Positions 22,845-31,047 are shown, counted from the stretch's first letter. The stretch: 46,267 bases of DNA from Teichococcus aerophilus (GCF_014490485.1 NZ_JACTVA010000047.1:1-46267), one strand, 5' to 3'. The notes: a model not told the origin generated them from the sequence alone. A program made the numbers and translations.

Positions 22845-23648
22845 ATGTCGCCAGACCGCCATCCTTCGCTGCCCTCCCTGCCCGTGCAGGCCGAGCTGGT
22901 GAACCGCCCCCTGGCCGCCTTCGCCCAGGACTACCTGGACGGCATGGCCACCGGCGCGCACAGCCACAGCCGCGCCCAACTCCTCTACGCCACCAGCGGC
23001 GTCATGCGCATCCTGGCCGCCGGCGCGTTGCACGTTGTGCCCACCGGCCGTGCCCTGTGGGTGCCGGCGGGGCTGTTGCACGAAGTGACCATGCAGGGCG
23101 CCGTGGCCATGCGCGCGCTGTTCCTGCGTGCGGACGTCACCGGCTCCGGCCCCGCCGGGGTGACGGTGATGGCGGTCTCCCCCTTGTTGCGGGAGCTGGT
23201 GCTGGCGGCCTGCAGCGGCCCGCTGGAATGGGACGAGAGCGGCCGCGGCGGCCACCTGGCGGCGTTGATCCTGGACGAGATCGCCTGCGCGCCCACCCTG
23301 CCGCTGGGCGTGCCGCAGCCGCGTGACCCGCGTCTGGTGCGCCTAGCCCAGGCCATGCGCGCCGACCCCGCCCGGGACCGGACGCTGGAAGACTGGGCGG
23401 AGGAAGTCGGCGCCAGCCCGCGCACCCTGACCCGACGCTTCCGGGAGGAAACCGGGCTGGGCTTCGCCGTATGGCGGCAACAGACGCGCCTGGCCGAGGC
23501 CGCCGCCCTGTTGGCCCAGGGCATGACGCCTGCCCGGGCGGCGGCGGCCGTGGGCTACGCCAGCGCCTCGGCCTTCGGGGCCGCCTGGCGCGCGGCCTTC
23601 GGCGGCACGCCTGCGCGGATGGGGCGGGATGACGGGCGCTTTGCCTGA
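22845..23648 (+). CDS. AraC family transcriptional regulator
   Basis: 267 residues from the ATG at 22845. The N-terminal half is a cupin-like sensor (GAHSHSRAQLLYATSGVMRI, VPTGRALWVPAGLLHEV); the C-terminal half is the AraC DNA-binding domain with two helix-turn-helix motifs (LEDWAEEVGASPRTLTRRFR and GMTPARAAAAVGYASASAFG). The frame is open further upstream, overlapping the divergent MFS gene, but those residues do not fit the family. Likely regulates the adjacent transporter and itself from the 40-bp divergent gap; the effector is unknown. Confidence 0.9.
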   Translation: MSPDRHPSLPSLPVQAELVNRPLAAFAQDYLDGMATGAHSHSRAQLLYATSGVMRILAAGALHVVPTGRALWVPAGLLHEVTMQGAVAMRALFLRADVTGSGPAGVTVMAVSPLLRELVLAACSGPLEWDESGRGGHLAALILDEIACAPTLPLGVPQPRDPRLVRLAQAMRADPARDRTLEDWAEEVGASPRTLTRRFREETGLGFAVWRQQTRLAEAAALLAQGMTPARAAAAVGYASASAFGAAWRAAFGGTPARMGRDDGRFA

Positions 23649-23686
23649 GGGGTGCGGCCGTTCCTTCGGATGATGGATTCGGAGAA

Positions 23687-23906
23687 GGCCGGGGAAGGAA
23701 TTCCCCGGGCCCCATCTTTTTCTGCGAGTTTTCCGGGTGTGGCGATGCGGCGTTGGCCGTTCAGGCCAAGGGCGGGCTGACGCCGGAGGCTGATGGTCAA
23801 GTCTGGTGGCCCGTGAGCTTTCTCACGGCCACACCTGTCGGCCCCGAAGCCCCATGCCAACTGACAGGAAAGAGATTGGGCTTCAGGGGGAATTCTTTCC
23901 CTGACC
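23687..23906. repeat. Interspersed terminator-like repeat, copy 6 (hybrid A/B)
   Basis: A 220-bp copy whose left end is type A (GGCCGGGGAAGGAATTCC, then CCCCATCTTTTTCTGCGAG) and whose right end is type B (GGGCTTCAGGGGGAATTCTT, ending TTTCCCTGACC). The right flank carries GAATGTCAATC, close to the outer box of copy 5. The interior contains GCCGGAGGCTGATGG rather than the type A central hairpin. It begins 38 bp after the AraC stop; the remainder of the 375-bp gap before arfB has no gene. Confidence 0.85.
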
Positions 23907-24023
23907 TTCCCTTCCCACCCTGATTCGAATGTCAATCAGCCGCCGTGCAATACATGGGAATTGCGTGCCTGGCGGCATGATCGGGCGGCGCTTTGGCCGC
24001 CGGCGTGCTATGCGGGGCGCGTC

Positions 24024-24449
24024 ATGGCCCGCATTCCCGTCACCCGCCGCATCAGCATCGACGAATCCGAAGTGTCGGAGAGCTTCGTGCGGTCTTCCGG
24101 CGCCGGTGGGCAGAACATCCAGAAGGTGGAAACGGCGGTCCAGCTACGCTTCGACGCCGCCAACTCTCCCAGCCTGCCGGACGGCGTGCGGGAACGGCTG
24201 CTGCGCATGGCGGGGCACCGGGCGACCCTGGCCGGTGAGGTCATCATCATCGCCCAACGCCACCGCACCCAGCTGCGGAATCGCGAAGATGCCCTGGAAC
24301 GCCTGCTGGACCTGATCCGCGCCGCCGCCGCGCCACCCCCGCCCGAACGCCGCCCCACCAAGCCGACCCGCGCCTCGAAGGAACGCCGGCTGGATGGCAA
24401 AGCCCGCCGGTCCCGCACCAAGAACCTCCGCTCGGGGCCTACGGACTGA
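24024..24449 (+). CDS. arfB: Alternative ribosome-rescue factor ArfB (YaeJ) family
   Basis: ArfB hydrolyses peptidyl-tRNA on ribosomes stalled without a stop codon. The ATG at 24024 gives 141 residues, typical. The release-factor domain carries the catalytic GGQ at residues 28-30 within FVRSSGAGGQNIQKVETAVQ, and the C-terminus is a basic tail (TKPTRASKERRLDGKARRSR) that in this family enters the empty mRNA channel. It lacks a codon-recognition domain, as expected. The frame extends upstream but without family similarity. Confidence 0.92.
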   Translation: MARIPVTRRISIDESEVSESFVRSSGAGGQNIQKVETAVQLRFDAANSPSLPDGVRERLLRMAGHRATLAGEVIIIAQRHRTQLRNREDALERLLDLIRAAAAPPPPERRPTKPTRASKERRLDGKARRSRTKNLRSGPTD

Positions 24450-24478
24450 GGCTGCCGGGCGTTGTGGGATAGGGTGAA

Positions 24479-24714
24479 GGCTGGGGAAGGAATTCCCCAG
24501 GCCCCTTCTTTTTTCTTCGAGTTTGACGAAACGCTGCAGGACTGAGAGCGGGCGCTTCTGATGATTTGAATAATGGCCCAACAGGGCTGAACCGTCAGTC
24601 ACCGGAGGTCCGAGACCTCCGGCGCACCCAGCCGGTTCTCAGACCCGACTCGTCAACAGCCACGCCCGAAAACTCGAAAAAAGAGAAGGGGTCCGGGGAA
24701 TTCTTTCCCCGGCC
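24479..24714. repeat. Interspersed terminator-like repeat, copy 7 (type A, forward)
   Basis: Full-length 236-bp copy filling the 293-bp convergent gap between arfB and the tungstate-binding gene, 29 bp from one stop and 28 bp from the other. The left hairpin has a compensated change (CTGGGGAA / TTCCCCAG instead of CCGGGGAA / TTCCCCGG). The central hairpin CCGGAGGTC-CGA-GACCTCCGG spans 24602-24622. Confidence 0.93.
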
Positions 24715-24742
24715 TTCTTTTCCATGATCCAGAGTTCCGACC

Positions 24743-25579
24743 TCAGCCGTTCGGATCGTTCGCGTTCGGGAAGAACAGTTGCTCGCCGTCGATCTGATAG
24801 GCGGCGATGGCGTCTTGCCCGGGCTTGGAGACCAGCCAGTCGATGAAGGCCTGGCCGTCGGCGGCTTTCACGTGCGGGTGGCGGGCCGGGTTCACCAGCA
24901 TGACGCCGTACTGGTTGAACAGGCGGGTGTCGCCTTCGGTCAGGATGCGCAGATCCCGGCGGTTGCGGAAGCTGAGCCAGGTGCCGCGGTCGCTGAGCAG
25001 GTAGGCGTCGGAGGCCGCGGCGGTGTTCAGGGCCGGGCCCATGCCCTGGCCGATCTCGCGGTACCAGTGGCCGCGCCCGCTGGCGGGGTCGATGCCGGCC
25101 AGTTGCCACAGGCGCAGTTCGGCCGCGTGGGTGCCGGAGCGGTCACCGCGCGAGATGAAAGGCGCCTGCTTCTGCGCCACGGCGCGCAGGGCCGCGACGA
25201 CGTCGTTGCCGCGCGTGCCGGCCAGGTCGGTGGCGGGGCCGACGAGGATGAAGTCGTTGTACATCACCGGGTAGCGGCGGCTGGCGAAGCCCTGCTCGAT
25301 GAAGGTCTGCTCGGCCGCGCGGTCATGGACGAAGACGACATCGGCATCGCCGCGCCGGCCGACATCCAGCGCCTGGCCAGTGCCCAGCGCGACGACGCGG
25401 ACCTGGATGCCGGTGGCGCGGGTGAAGGCGGGCAGGATGTGGCCGAACAGGCCGGATTGCTCGGTGGAGGTGGTGGAGGCGACGGTGATGCTGCGGTCCT
25501 GCGCCTGGCTGGCCAGCGGCGCGGCGAGCAGGGAGAGCGCCACCAGGGCGGCGGAGAGAAGTGGGCGTCTGCGGGCCAT
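24743..25579 (-). CDS. Tungstate-binding protein TupA-like (orphan substrate-binding protein)
   Basis: Predicted periplasmic oxyanion-binding protein of a tungstate (TupABC) importer, 278 residues from the ATG at 25579, preceded by AAGGA. A signal peptide (RRRPLLSAALVALSLLAAPL, cleavage near SQAQ|D) precedes the TupA-type N-terminus ITVASTTSTEQSGLFGHILP. Further TupA-like segments are VVFVHDRAAEQTFIEQGF, MYNDFILVGPATD and FISRGDRSGTHAAELRLW. No permease or ATPase gene is next to it within this window; upstream is tsaB in divergent orientation and downstream is convergent arfB. Tungstate rather than molybdate is inferred from the family. Confidence 0.85.
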   Translation of the reverse strand: MARRRPLLSAALVALSLLAAPLASQAQDRSITVASTTSTEQSGLFGHILPAFTRATGIQVRVVALGTGQALDVGRRGDADVVFVHDRAAEQTFIEQGFASRRYPVMYNDFILVGPATDLAGTRGNDVVAALRAVAQKQAPFISRGDRSGTHAAELRLWQLAGIDPASGRGHWYREIGQGMGPALNTAAASDAYLLSDRGTWLSFRNRRDLRILTEGDTRLFNQYGVMLVNPARHPHVKAADGQAFIDWLVSKPGQDAIAAYQIDGEQLFFPNANDPNG

Positions 25580-26094
25580 GGCGGGTCCTTCGGAAGAGGT
25601 GTGAGCGGCAGGGAGCCAATATGGCCGCAGGAAGCCCCAGCGATGGATTGGGGTCCAGTCCTTTTGGCCCGCAGGCCCGGCCGGGCGGTGTGGAGGCGGT
25701 GGGTCGGGCCGGGATTGTGGTGCGGAACGGCGTTCGTGCAGCGCGACGGCGGGTGCCGATTTCGCGCTGTTGAAACGCTGCAGCAGTCGAAGCCTGACTG
25801 GCGATGCCGGAACGGCAGCGTCCCGTGCATGCACCGCTTTCCTGAAACGCCTTCGCTGGGAACGTGGTTCCTCGGCACACGCTATCCAGCCCACCTGCCG
25901 ATCAAACGCCGCTGCCGAATAACGATGTGAAAATAAACAGGTAAGGTTGCGTCTCGCTCTTCGCTGAGGTGACCTGAAAGCCGGGTTTCCAAAGACCTCT
26001 GGCCTGTGGCGGGAGGGCTCGAGAGGAGCAGCGACTCTCTCGACCCCAGCGGGGCATGATGGACTCGGCGCCGGGCTCGGCCTATGGCCGCCGC
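25580..26094. other. 515-bp divergent gap between tupA-like gene and tsaB
   Basis: Must contain promoters for both genes. The only clear structure is a hairpin TCGAGAG / CTCTCGA at 26019-26043, about 50 bp before the tsaB start. An AT-richer patch lies at about 25915-25945. I see no open frame with family features, no interspersed repeat and no riboswitch I recognise. An ATG at 26056 is in frame with tsaB and would shorten the gap. Confidence 0.5.
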
Positions 26095-26763
26095 ATGCGA
26101 ATTCTGGCGGTGGATGGCGCCCTTGCGAGGGCCTCGGCGGCGGTTTGGGCGGATGGGCAGGTGCTGGCACGTGCCGCGGTCGATGGCGCGCGGGGCCAGC
26201 CCACCGTGTTGCCCGGCCTGGCGCAGCAGGTGCTGCGGGAGGCCGGGGTGGCGGCCACCGGGCTGGATGCGGTGGCGGCAGTGGTGGGGCCGGGTGGCTT
26301 CACCGGGCTGCGCGCCGCCCTGGCCCTGGCGCAGGGGCTGGCGCTGGCGCTGGGCTGCCCCGCCATCGGCGTGACGAGCGGGGAGGCTTTGGCGGCCGGC
26401 TTGCCGGCGGCACGGCGGGCCACGCGGCCGGTGTGGACTGCGATCGACAGCCGGCGCGGCCGGGTGTTGCTGGAATGCTTCGCGCCGGGTGCCGACGCGG
26501 CGCTGGGTCCGCCCGTTTCCTTGGCGCTGGAGGACCTGCCGGATTGCGATGCGCCGCCGCTGCTGGCGGGCGATGCGGCGGAGCTGGTGCAGGCGGCGCT
26601 GGCCGCGCGCGGCGTGGCGGCGGAACTGAGCGGCCATACGTTGCCGGATGCCGCCGACGTGGCGGCGGTGGCGGCGCTGCGGCTGGCCGGGCGCCTGCCA
26701 CCGCTGGCGGCGCTGCCGCTGTATGTGGAGCCGCCGGCCGTGCGCATGCCCGGGCAAGGCTAG
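26095..26763 (+). CDS. tsaB: tRNA N6-threonylcarbamoyladenosine biosynthesis protein TsaB
   Basis: TsaB partners TsaD and TsaE in making t6A37 in ANN-decoding tRNAs. From the ATG at 26095 it has 222 residues and begins with the usual MRILAVDGALARASAAVW. The dimerisation motif VAAVVGPGGFTGLRAALALA is conserved. In-frame ATGs at 26056 and 26059 would add 12-13 residues without family similarity. rimI starts 8 bp after the stop, a common pairing. Confidence 0.9.
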   Translation: MRILAVDGALARASAAVWADGQVLARAAVDGARGQPTVLPGLAQQVLREAGVAATGLDAVAAVVGPGGFTGLRAALALAQGLALALGCPAIGVTSGEALAAGLPAARRATRPVWTAIDSRRGRVLLECFAPGADAALGPPVSLALEDLPDCDAPPLLAGDAAELVQAALAARGVAAELSGHTLPDAADVAAVAALRLAGRLPPLAALPLYVEPPAVRMPGQG

Positions 26764-26771
26764 GCCGCGCC

Positions 26772-27209
26772 ATGATGCCGCCGCGCCCGCTTCTGCCGGC
26801 CGATATGCCGGGGATGGCCGCGTTGCACGCCGCGGCCTTCCCGCCGGCGGAGGCCTGGGACGCCGATGCGCTGTCGCTGATGCTGGGGCTGGAAGGCGGC
26901 TACGGCTTCGTGGTGGAGAATACCGGCTTCATCCTTGCCCGTGCCGTGGCGGGGGAGGCGGAGGTGCTGACCCTGGCGGTGGCCCCCGCCGCGCGGCGGG
27001 CCGGCACTGGTCGGGCTTTGCTGGCGGCGGCGCTGGACGGCGCCAGCACGCGCGGCGCCCATACCATGTTCCTGGAAGTATCAAGGAACAATACCGGCGC
27101 GACGTCGCTGTATCTGTCGGCGGGCTTTACGGAAGTCGGCCTGCGGCGCCGTTACTATAGCGATGGCTCCGACGCGCTGGTGCTCAGGCGGGACCTTTCC
27201 GCAGGCTGA
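26772..27209 (+). CDS. rimI: Ribosomal-protein-alanine N-acetyltransferase RimI
   Basis: GNAT acetyltransferase, 145 residues, of the RimI type that acetylates the N-terminal alanine of ribosomal protein S18 in E. coli. The acetyl-CoA site is AVAPAARRAGTGRALLAAAL, and FLEVSRNNTGATSLYLSAGF with a following RRRYYSDGSDALVL is the classic RimI C-terminus. It sits 8 bp after tsaB. Its 3' end overlaps the convergent tusA-like gene by 26 bp, with no room for a terminator between them. Confidence 0.9.
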   Translation: MMPPRPLLPADMPGMAALHAAAFPPAEAWDADALSLMLGLEGGYGFVVENTGFILARAVAGEAEVLTLAVAPAARRAGTGRALLAAALDGASTRGAHTMFLEVSRNNTGATSLYLSAGFTEVGLRRRYYSDGSDALVLRRDLSAG

Positions 27210-27444
27210 GCCGGGCGAGGCCCCCTTCCAGTTCCACCAGTTCCAGTACCACGTGGCCTTGTTCCGTGGCCGTGCGGGGCACGTTGCGCCGTGGTTCCTC
27301 GCCTTTCATCAGCACTTGCAGGACTTGGCCGGGCCGCATGCGGTCCAGCGCCAGGCGGGTGCGGACAAAGGTCATCGGGCAAGTCTCGGCGGTGATATCG
27401 AGGTGGCGGTCCACCGTTTCGTCCATGCGTTGTTCTTGGGACAT
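27184..27444 (-). CDS. TusA/SirA-like sulfurtransferase
   Basis: Small sulfur-carrier protein of the TusA family, 86 residues from the ATG at 27444. The active-site motif is ITAETCPMTFVRTRLALDRM with persulfide cysteine Cys22 followed by Pro, and the C-terminal strand pattern (GEEPRRNVPRTATEQGHVVL) fits. TusA proteins pass sulfur to tRNA thiolation, molybdenum-cofactor or other pathways; which applies here is not shown. It is convergent with and overlaps rimI, and divergent from mucR. Confidence 0.87.
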   Translation of the reverse strand: MSQEQRMDETVDRHLDITAETCPMTFVRTRLALDRMRPGQVLQVLMKGEEPRRNVPRTATEQGHVVLELVELEGGLARLSLRKGPA

Positions 27445-27462
27445 CCTGTAATCCGCCGAGAA

Positions 27463-27474
27463 TTATTCAAATAA
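27463..27474. promoter_or_regulatory. AT-rich dyad in the tusA/mucR divergent gap
   Basis: TTATT-CA-AATAA is a 5-bp-arm inverted repeat in an AT-rich patch of an otherwise GC-rich 141-bp gap. MucR/Ros proteins are known to bind AT-rich DNA and often repress their own gene, so this is a candidate autoregulatory site; the assignment is inference. Confidence 0.35.
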
Positions 27475-27585
27475 CGGGTTGAACGCTGTTGCGAAATGGC
27501 GCTGGAAGAAGATATGTTGCGTTAAGCACGGCTGGGCAAGTCGCCATCGTGTGCAGAAATGACGATCTTATGAAAAGGCACCAGG

Positions 27586-28026
27586 ATGGCCGAAGAACAG
27601 GGTGGGCGTGAACTGCTGGAACTGACGGCCCAGATCGTGGCCGCGCATGTTTCGAACAATTCCGTCGCGCTCCCGGATGTGCCTTCGTTGATCGAGCAGG
27701 TGCACCGCACGCTGTCCGGCCTCGGCAACGCGCCCGCGGCGCCGGCCCCGGTGGCGGAGCGTCCGCAGCCCGCCGTGCCGGTGAAAAAATCCGTGACCGA
27801 CGAGTATCTGGTCTGCCTGGAGGACGGCAAGAAGCTGAAAATGCTGAAGCGCCACCTCAAGACCGCCTACGACATGACGCCGGAGCAGTACCGGGAGCGT
27901 TGGGGCCTGCCGTCGGATTACCCGATGGTGGCGCCGAACTACGCCAAGCACCGCTCCTCCCTCGCCAAGAAGATCGGCCTGGGCACCAAGCCGCGCATCG
28001 GCCGCCAGCGCCGCAGCGCCGCCTGA
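27586..28026 (+). CDS. mucR: MucR/Ros family transcriptional regulator
   Basis: Zinc-finger-like regulator that in alphaproteobacteria controls exopolysaccharide, motility and cell-cycle genes. 146 residues: an N-terminal helical oligomerisation region (LLELTAQIVAAHVSNNSVAL, DVPSLIEQVHRTLSGLG), an Ala/Pro linker, and the DNA-binding domain VTDEYLVCLEDGKKLKMLKR through RERWGLPSDYPMVAPNYAKH. The first cysteine of the Ros CxxC pair is Tyr here (YLVC), so zinc coordination may be altered, as in several MucR proteins. The start is supported by AAAAGG upstream. Confidence 0.93.
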   Translation: MAEEQGGRELLELTAQIVAAHVSNNSVALPDVPSLIEQVHRTLSGLGNAPAAPAPVAERPQPAVPVKKSVTDEYLVCLEDGKKLKMLKRHLKTAYDMTPEQYRERWGLPSDYPMVAPNYAKHRSSLAKKIGLGTKPRIGRQRRSAA

Positions 28027-28079
28027 AGGCGGACCACCCGGCCGCCCCGCCCCGCGGGGAGGGTGGCCGGGGCCGTTCG

Positions 28080-28109
28080 CCTTGCCTTTGAGGAATTAAG
28101 ATGGCAAGG
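28080..28109. promoter_or_regulatory. Inverted repeat upstream of fur
   Basis: CCTTGCC and GGCAAGG form a perfect 7-bp dyad separated by 16 AT-richer bases (TTTGAGGAATTAAGAT). It lies between mucR and the fur-like gene, 72 bp before the chosen fur start. It could be an operator or a transcript hairpin; no promoter boxes are certain. Confidence 0.3.
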
Positions 28110-28181
28110 GCGGGTGGCAGAGACCCGCCGCCGCGCGGGGCCCGGTCCGGTCCCGGCGCAGGAGAGCTACCGACAAGACGC

Positions 28182-28760
28182 ATGGATACCCGCTCAGCAA
28201 CTTCTCGACCTGCCCCGGCCGCCCCGGCGGCCACCGACCAGGCCCGGCCCGACCCCATGCGGATCGAGCGCCTGTGCATCGAACGCGGGCTGAAGATGAC
28301 CGGCCAGCGCCGGTTGATCGCGCGCGTGCTGTCCGAAGCCGTCGACCACCCGGATGTCGAGGAACTGTACCGCCGCGCGCTGGCGCTCGATGCCCGCGTC
28401 TCCATCGCCACCGTGTACCGCACCGTGCGGCTGCTGGAGGAGAAGGGGATCCTGGAGCGCCATGATTTCGGCGGCGGCCGCGCGCGCTACGAGGCCACCG
28501 ACCACGGCCACCACTACCACCTGATCGACATCGATACCGGCAAGGTCATCGAGTTCTCGGACGAGCAGCATGAGCAGCTGGCGACGCTGATCGCCGCCCG
28601 GCTTGGCTTCAAGCTGATCGGCCACCGGCTGGAGCTGTTCGGCCGGCGCCAGCCCGACGAAGCCGCCCAGCCCGCGCGCGGGCGCGGCCGCCGCCCCAAG
28701 GGGGACACCGCGCCGAAGGGCGAGGCCAGCAACGATAGCGGGGGCGGAGAGACCGCATGA
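28182..28760 (+). CDS. fur: Fur family metal-responsive regulator (Fur/Mur type)
   Basis: Winged-helix repressor of iron- or manganese-responsive genes, 192 residues from the ATG at 28182 (an ATG at 28257 is a shorter alternative). The DNA-binding part is CIERGLKMTGQRRLIARVLS to VSIATVYRTVRLLEEKGILE; the metal site region is ATDHGHHYHLIDIDTGKVIE. The CxxC structural-zinc motifs of enterobacterial Fur are absent, as in alphaproteobacterial Fur/Mur proteins, so the metal could be iron or manganese. The C-terminus has an unusual Arg/Lys/Pro-rich extension (about 30 residues). The stop overlaps the next start (ATGA). Confidence 0.88.
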   Translation: MDTRSATSRPAPAAPAATDQARPDPMRIERLCIERGLKMTGQRRLIARVLSEAVDHPDVEELYRRALALDARVSIATVYRTVRLLEEKGILERHDFGGGRARYEATDHGHHYHLIDIDTGKVIEFSDEQHEQLATLIAARLGFKLIGHRLELFGRRQPDEAAQPARGRGRRPKGDTAPKGEASNDSGGGETA

Positions 28761-29557
28761 TCGATCCGGATGCCGGCTTCGGCGAACTCCGGGCCGGCAA
28801 TCTGGGGGTTCGCATCGCCATCTCCGCCGAGGAGATCGATGCGGCGCAGGCGCTGCGTTACCGGATCTTCTACGGTGAGATGGGCGCGCATGCGGATGAC
28901 GTCACCGCGGCCTCGCTCCGCGACAGCGACGCGTTCGACCCGGTCGCCGACCACCTGCTGGTGCTGGACCACAATCTGGGCGAAGGCGCTTCCGCCGTCG
29001 TCGGCACCTACCGGCTGATCCGCCGCCAGGCCGCCGCCAAGGTCGGCGGCTTCTATTCCGCCAGCGAGTACGACGTCTCGCCCCTCGTCTCCCGCCCCGG
29101 GCCGGTGCTGGAACTCGGGCGCTCCTGCGTCGATTCGCAGTATCGCGGCCGGCCGACCATGCAGCTTCTGTGGGGCGGCATCGCCGCCTACGTCGCCAAG
29201 CACAACATCGAGGTCATGTTCGGCTGCGCCAGCCTGCCCGGCGTGGACCCGGATGCGCTGGCCGTGCCGCTGACCTACCTCTACGCCGACCACCTGGCCC
29301 CGGCAGAGCTGCGCCCGCGCGCGGTGCCGGAGCGCTTCGTGGACATGAACCGGATGGACCCGGCGCTGATCGACCGCCGCGCCGCCCTGGCCGACCTGCC
29401 ACCGCTGATCAAAGGCTACCTCCGCCTCGGCGGCTTCGTCGGCGATGGTGCGGTGATCGACCCGCAATTCAACACCACCGATGTCTGCGTGGTGGTGATG
29501 ACGGACCGCGTGACGGACAAGTACTTCCGGCATTTCGAGCGCCAGAAAGCGGCCTGA
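28757..29557 (+). CDS. OlsB-like N-acyltransferase (ornithine-lipid synthesis)
   Basis: GNAT-fold acyltransferase of the OlsB/hemolysin-like group; OlsB transfers a 3-hydroxyacyl chain from ACP to ornithine, the first step of ornithine-lipid synthesis. The 266-residue product has ALRYRIFYGEMGAHADDVTA, VVGTYRLIRRQAA, LELGRSCVDSQYRGRPTMQL and a C-terminal KGYLRLGGFVGDGAVIDPQF, all typical. It overlaps fur by 4 bp, suggesting co-expression. An OlsA-like gene follows, but with repeat copy 8 between them. Confidence 0.85.
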   Translation: MIDPDAGFGELRAGNLGVRIAISAEEIDAAQALRYRIFYGEMGAHADDVTAASLRDSDAFDPVADHLLVLDHNLGEGASAVVGTYRLIRRQAAAKVGGFYSASEYDVSPLVSRPGPVLELGRSCVDSQYRGRPTMQLLWGGIAAYVAKHNIEVMFGCASLPGVDPDALAVPLTYLYADHLAPAELRPRAVPERFVDMNRMDPALIDRRAALADLPPLIKGYLRLGGFVGDGAVIDPQFNTTDVCVVVMTDRVTDKYFRHFERQKAA

Positions 29558-29590
29558 GGGGCCATCCGCCGGGCGGGGGACAGGAAGGAA

Positions 29591-29831
29591 GGCCGGGGAA
29601 GGAATTGCCCGAGCCCTTCTTTTTTTCTGCGAGTTTGGGATGGCGCTGCAGGACTGAGAGCGGACGCTTCGAGATGATTTTAGTCATGGGCCACCAGGGC
29701 TGAACCCTTAGTCGCCGGAGGTCCCAGACCTCCGGCGCATCCAGCTGTCCCTCAGGCCCGCCCTCTCAACGGCCCGCCCGGCAAAACTCGAAAAAAGAAA
29801 AGAAGGGGCCCGGGGAATTCTTTCCCCGGCC
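29591..29831. repeat. Interspersed terminator-like repeat, copy 8 (type A, forward)
   Basis: Full-length 241-bp copy in the 388-bp gap between the OlsB-like and OlsA-like genes, 33 bp after the upstream stop. The left hairpin has lost one pair (AATTGCCCGAG in place of AATTCCCCGGG). The central hairpin at 29713-29737 has loop CCA. After it the gap holds only a short tandem duplication (29861-29892). Confidence 0.92.
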
Positions 29832-29860
29832 TTCCCCCCGGCATCCGGAACGCCAGCACT

Positions 29861-29892
29861 GGTGCTGTTCATGCCCCGGTGCTGTTCATGCC
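29861..29892 (+). repeat. Short tandem duplication (15-bp unit)
   Basis: GGTGCTGTTCATGCC occurs at 29861-29875 and again at 29878-29892, a 17-bp period, just upstream of the acyltransferase start at 29946. Probably replication slippage; it creates two extra ATGs ahead of the chosen start. Confidence 0.7.
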
Positions 29893-29945
29893 GATGTCGC
29901 AGGGGCGTCATTGTGGTGTCGCGCTGGCTCCGGTATCGCTGTGGC

Positions 29946-30827
29946 ATGACGGTTTCCGCCAGCACGACGCCTGCAGCCACCCCGGATGGTCGCCGCGCGG
30001 CCTTGGTTTCCCTGGCGCCGGATACGCGGCCGCTGACCACGGGGGGCGTGCTGCGCGCGGTGTCCCGGCTGGTGCTGGCGGTCATGTGGACCTTGCCGTC
30101 CATTCCGCTGCAGGCGGCGCTGGTGGCGTTGCCGGGGCAGGGCAATGTGGCGTTCGGCGCGTTCTACCACCGGGTGCTGTGCCGCATCCTGGGCGTGAAG
30201 GTCCGGGTGGTGGGGCAGGCGGCACAGGGATCGAAGGTGCTGTTCCTGTCCAATCATTCCTCCTGGCTGGATATTCCGGTGCTGGGCGGCGTGCTGGGTG
30301 CGCCGTTTGTCTCCAAGGCGGATGTCGGCGAATGGCCGGTGGTCGGGTTGATCGCCCGGCTGGGCCGCACCGTCTTCGTCAGCCGCACGCGCGGCCGGAC
30401 GGGGGAGGAAGCGGCCGGGATGCGGGAGCGGCTGGCGGCGGGGGACAGTCTGGTGCTGTTCCCGGAAGGCACCAGCAGCGATGGCGGGCGGGTCCTGCCG
30501 TTCCGGTCCGCCTTCCTGGGCGTGGCGGAGATGGCCAAGCTGGTGCAGCCGGTCTCCGTTGTCTACGACCGGCTGGGTGGCCTGCCGGTGGCGCGGCGGG
30601 ACCGGGCGCATTTCGCCTGGTTCGGGGACATGGATATCGGCAGCCATTTCTGGCGCCTGGCCCGGCGGTCCGGTGGGGGCGTGACGGTGCTGTTGCATGA
30701 GCCGGTGGACCCGCACGCCTTCCCCAACCGCAAGGTGCTGACCCAGGCGGTGGAGCGCGTGGTGGCGGAGGGTGCGGCAACGCTGCGGCAGAACCGGCCG
30801 GGGCGCCCGCTCTCGGCGCTGGGTTGA
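29946..30827 (+). CDS. 1-acyl-glycerol-3-phosphate acyltransferase family (PlsC/OlsA-like)
   Basis: Membrane-associated acyltransferase, 293 residues from the ATG at 29946. The catalytic HX4D motif is in FLSNHSSWLDIPVLGG, the acceptor-binding motif is LVLFPEGTSSDGGRVLPF, and an N-terminal hydrophobic segment (LVLAVMWTLPSIPLQAALVA) anchors it. PlsC makes phosphatidate; OlsA acylates lyso-ornithine lipid. The OlsB-like neighbour upstream favours OlsA, but sequence alone does not decide. The 220-bp gap to miaB has no gene I support. Confidence 0.85.
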   Translation: MTVSASTTPAATPDGRRAALVSLAPDTRPLTTGGVLRAVSRLVLAVMWTLPSIPLQAALVALPGQGNVAFGAFYHRVLCRILGVKVRVVGQAAQGSKVLFLSNHSSWLDIPVLGGVLGAPFVSKADVGEWPVVGLIARLGRTVFVSRTRGRTGEEAAGMRERLAAGDSLVLFPEGTSSDGGRVLPFRSAFLGVAEMAKLVQPVSVVYDRLGGLPVARRDRAHFAWFGDMDIGSHFWRLARRSGGGVTVLLHEPVDPHAFPNRKVLTQAVERVVAEGAATLRQNRPGRPLSALG

Positions 30828-31047
30828 GGTTTCGATGCCGGTTTGGCTTGACCCGGCGCCTTGCGATCCACAACTCTGATAGGCATGGACCGACCGGAAT
30901 CGAGCAACGGGCGGCGGTCTTCCGGGGCAGGCTTCGCTTGACCTCGGCCACCGCGCGCCGCACATCGGCCCCCGCCGCCGCCCGGAACCCGGGTGGCCCC
31001 GGCGCAGGGATGCCGCCGGGCCTCGCCGCGCCAGGGTATTTCAGGTC

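Noticed and set aside
25580-26055. A molybdenum/tungsten-cofactor riboswitch upstream of the tupA-like gene
   Set aside because: No conserved riboswitch core could be recognised by eye; a covariance-model search would decide.
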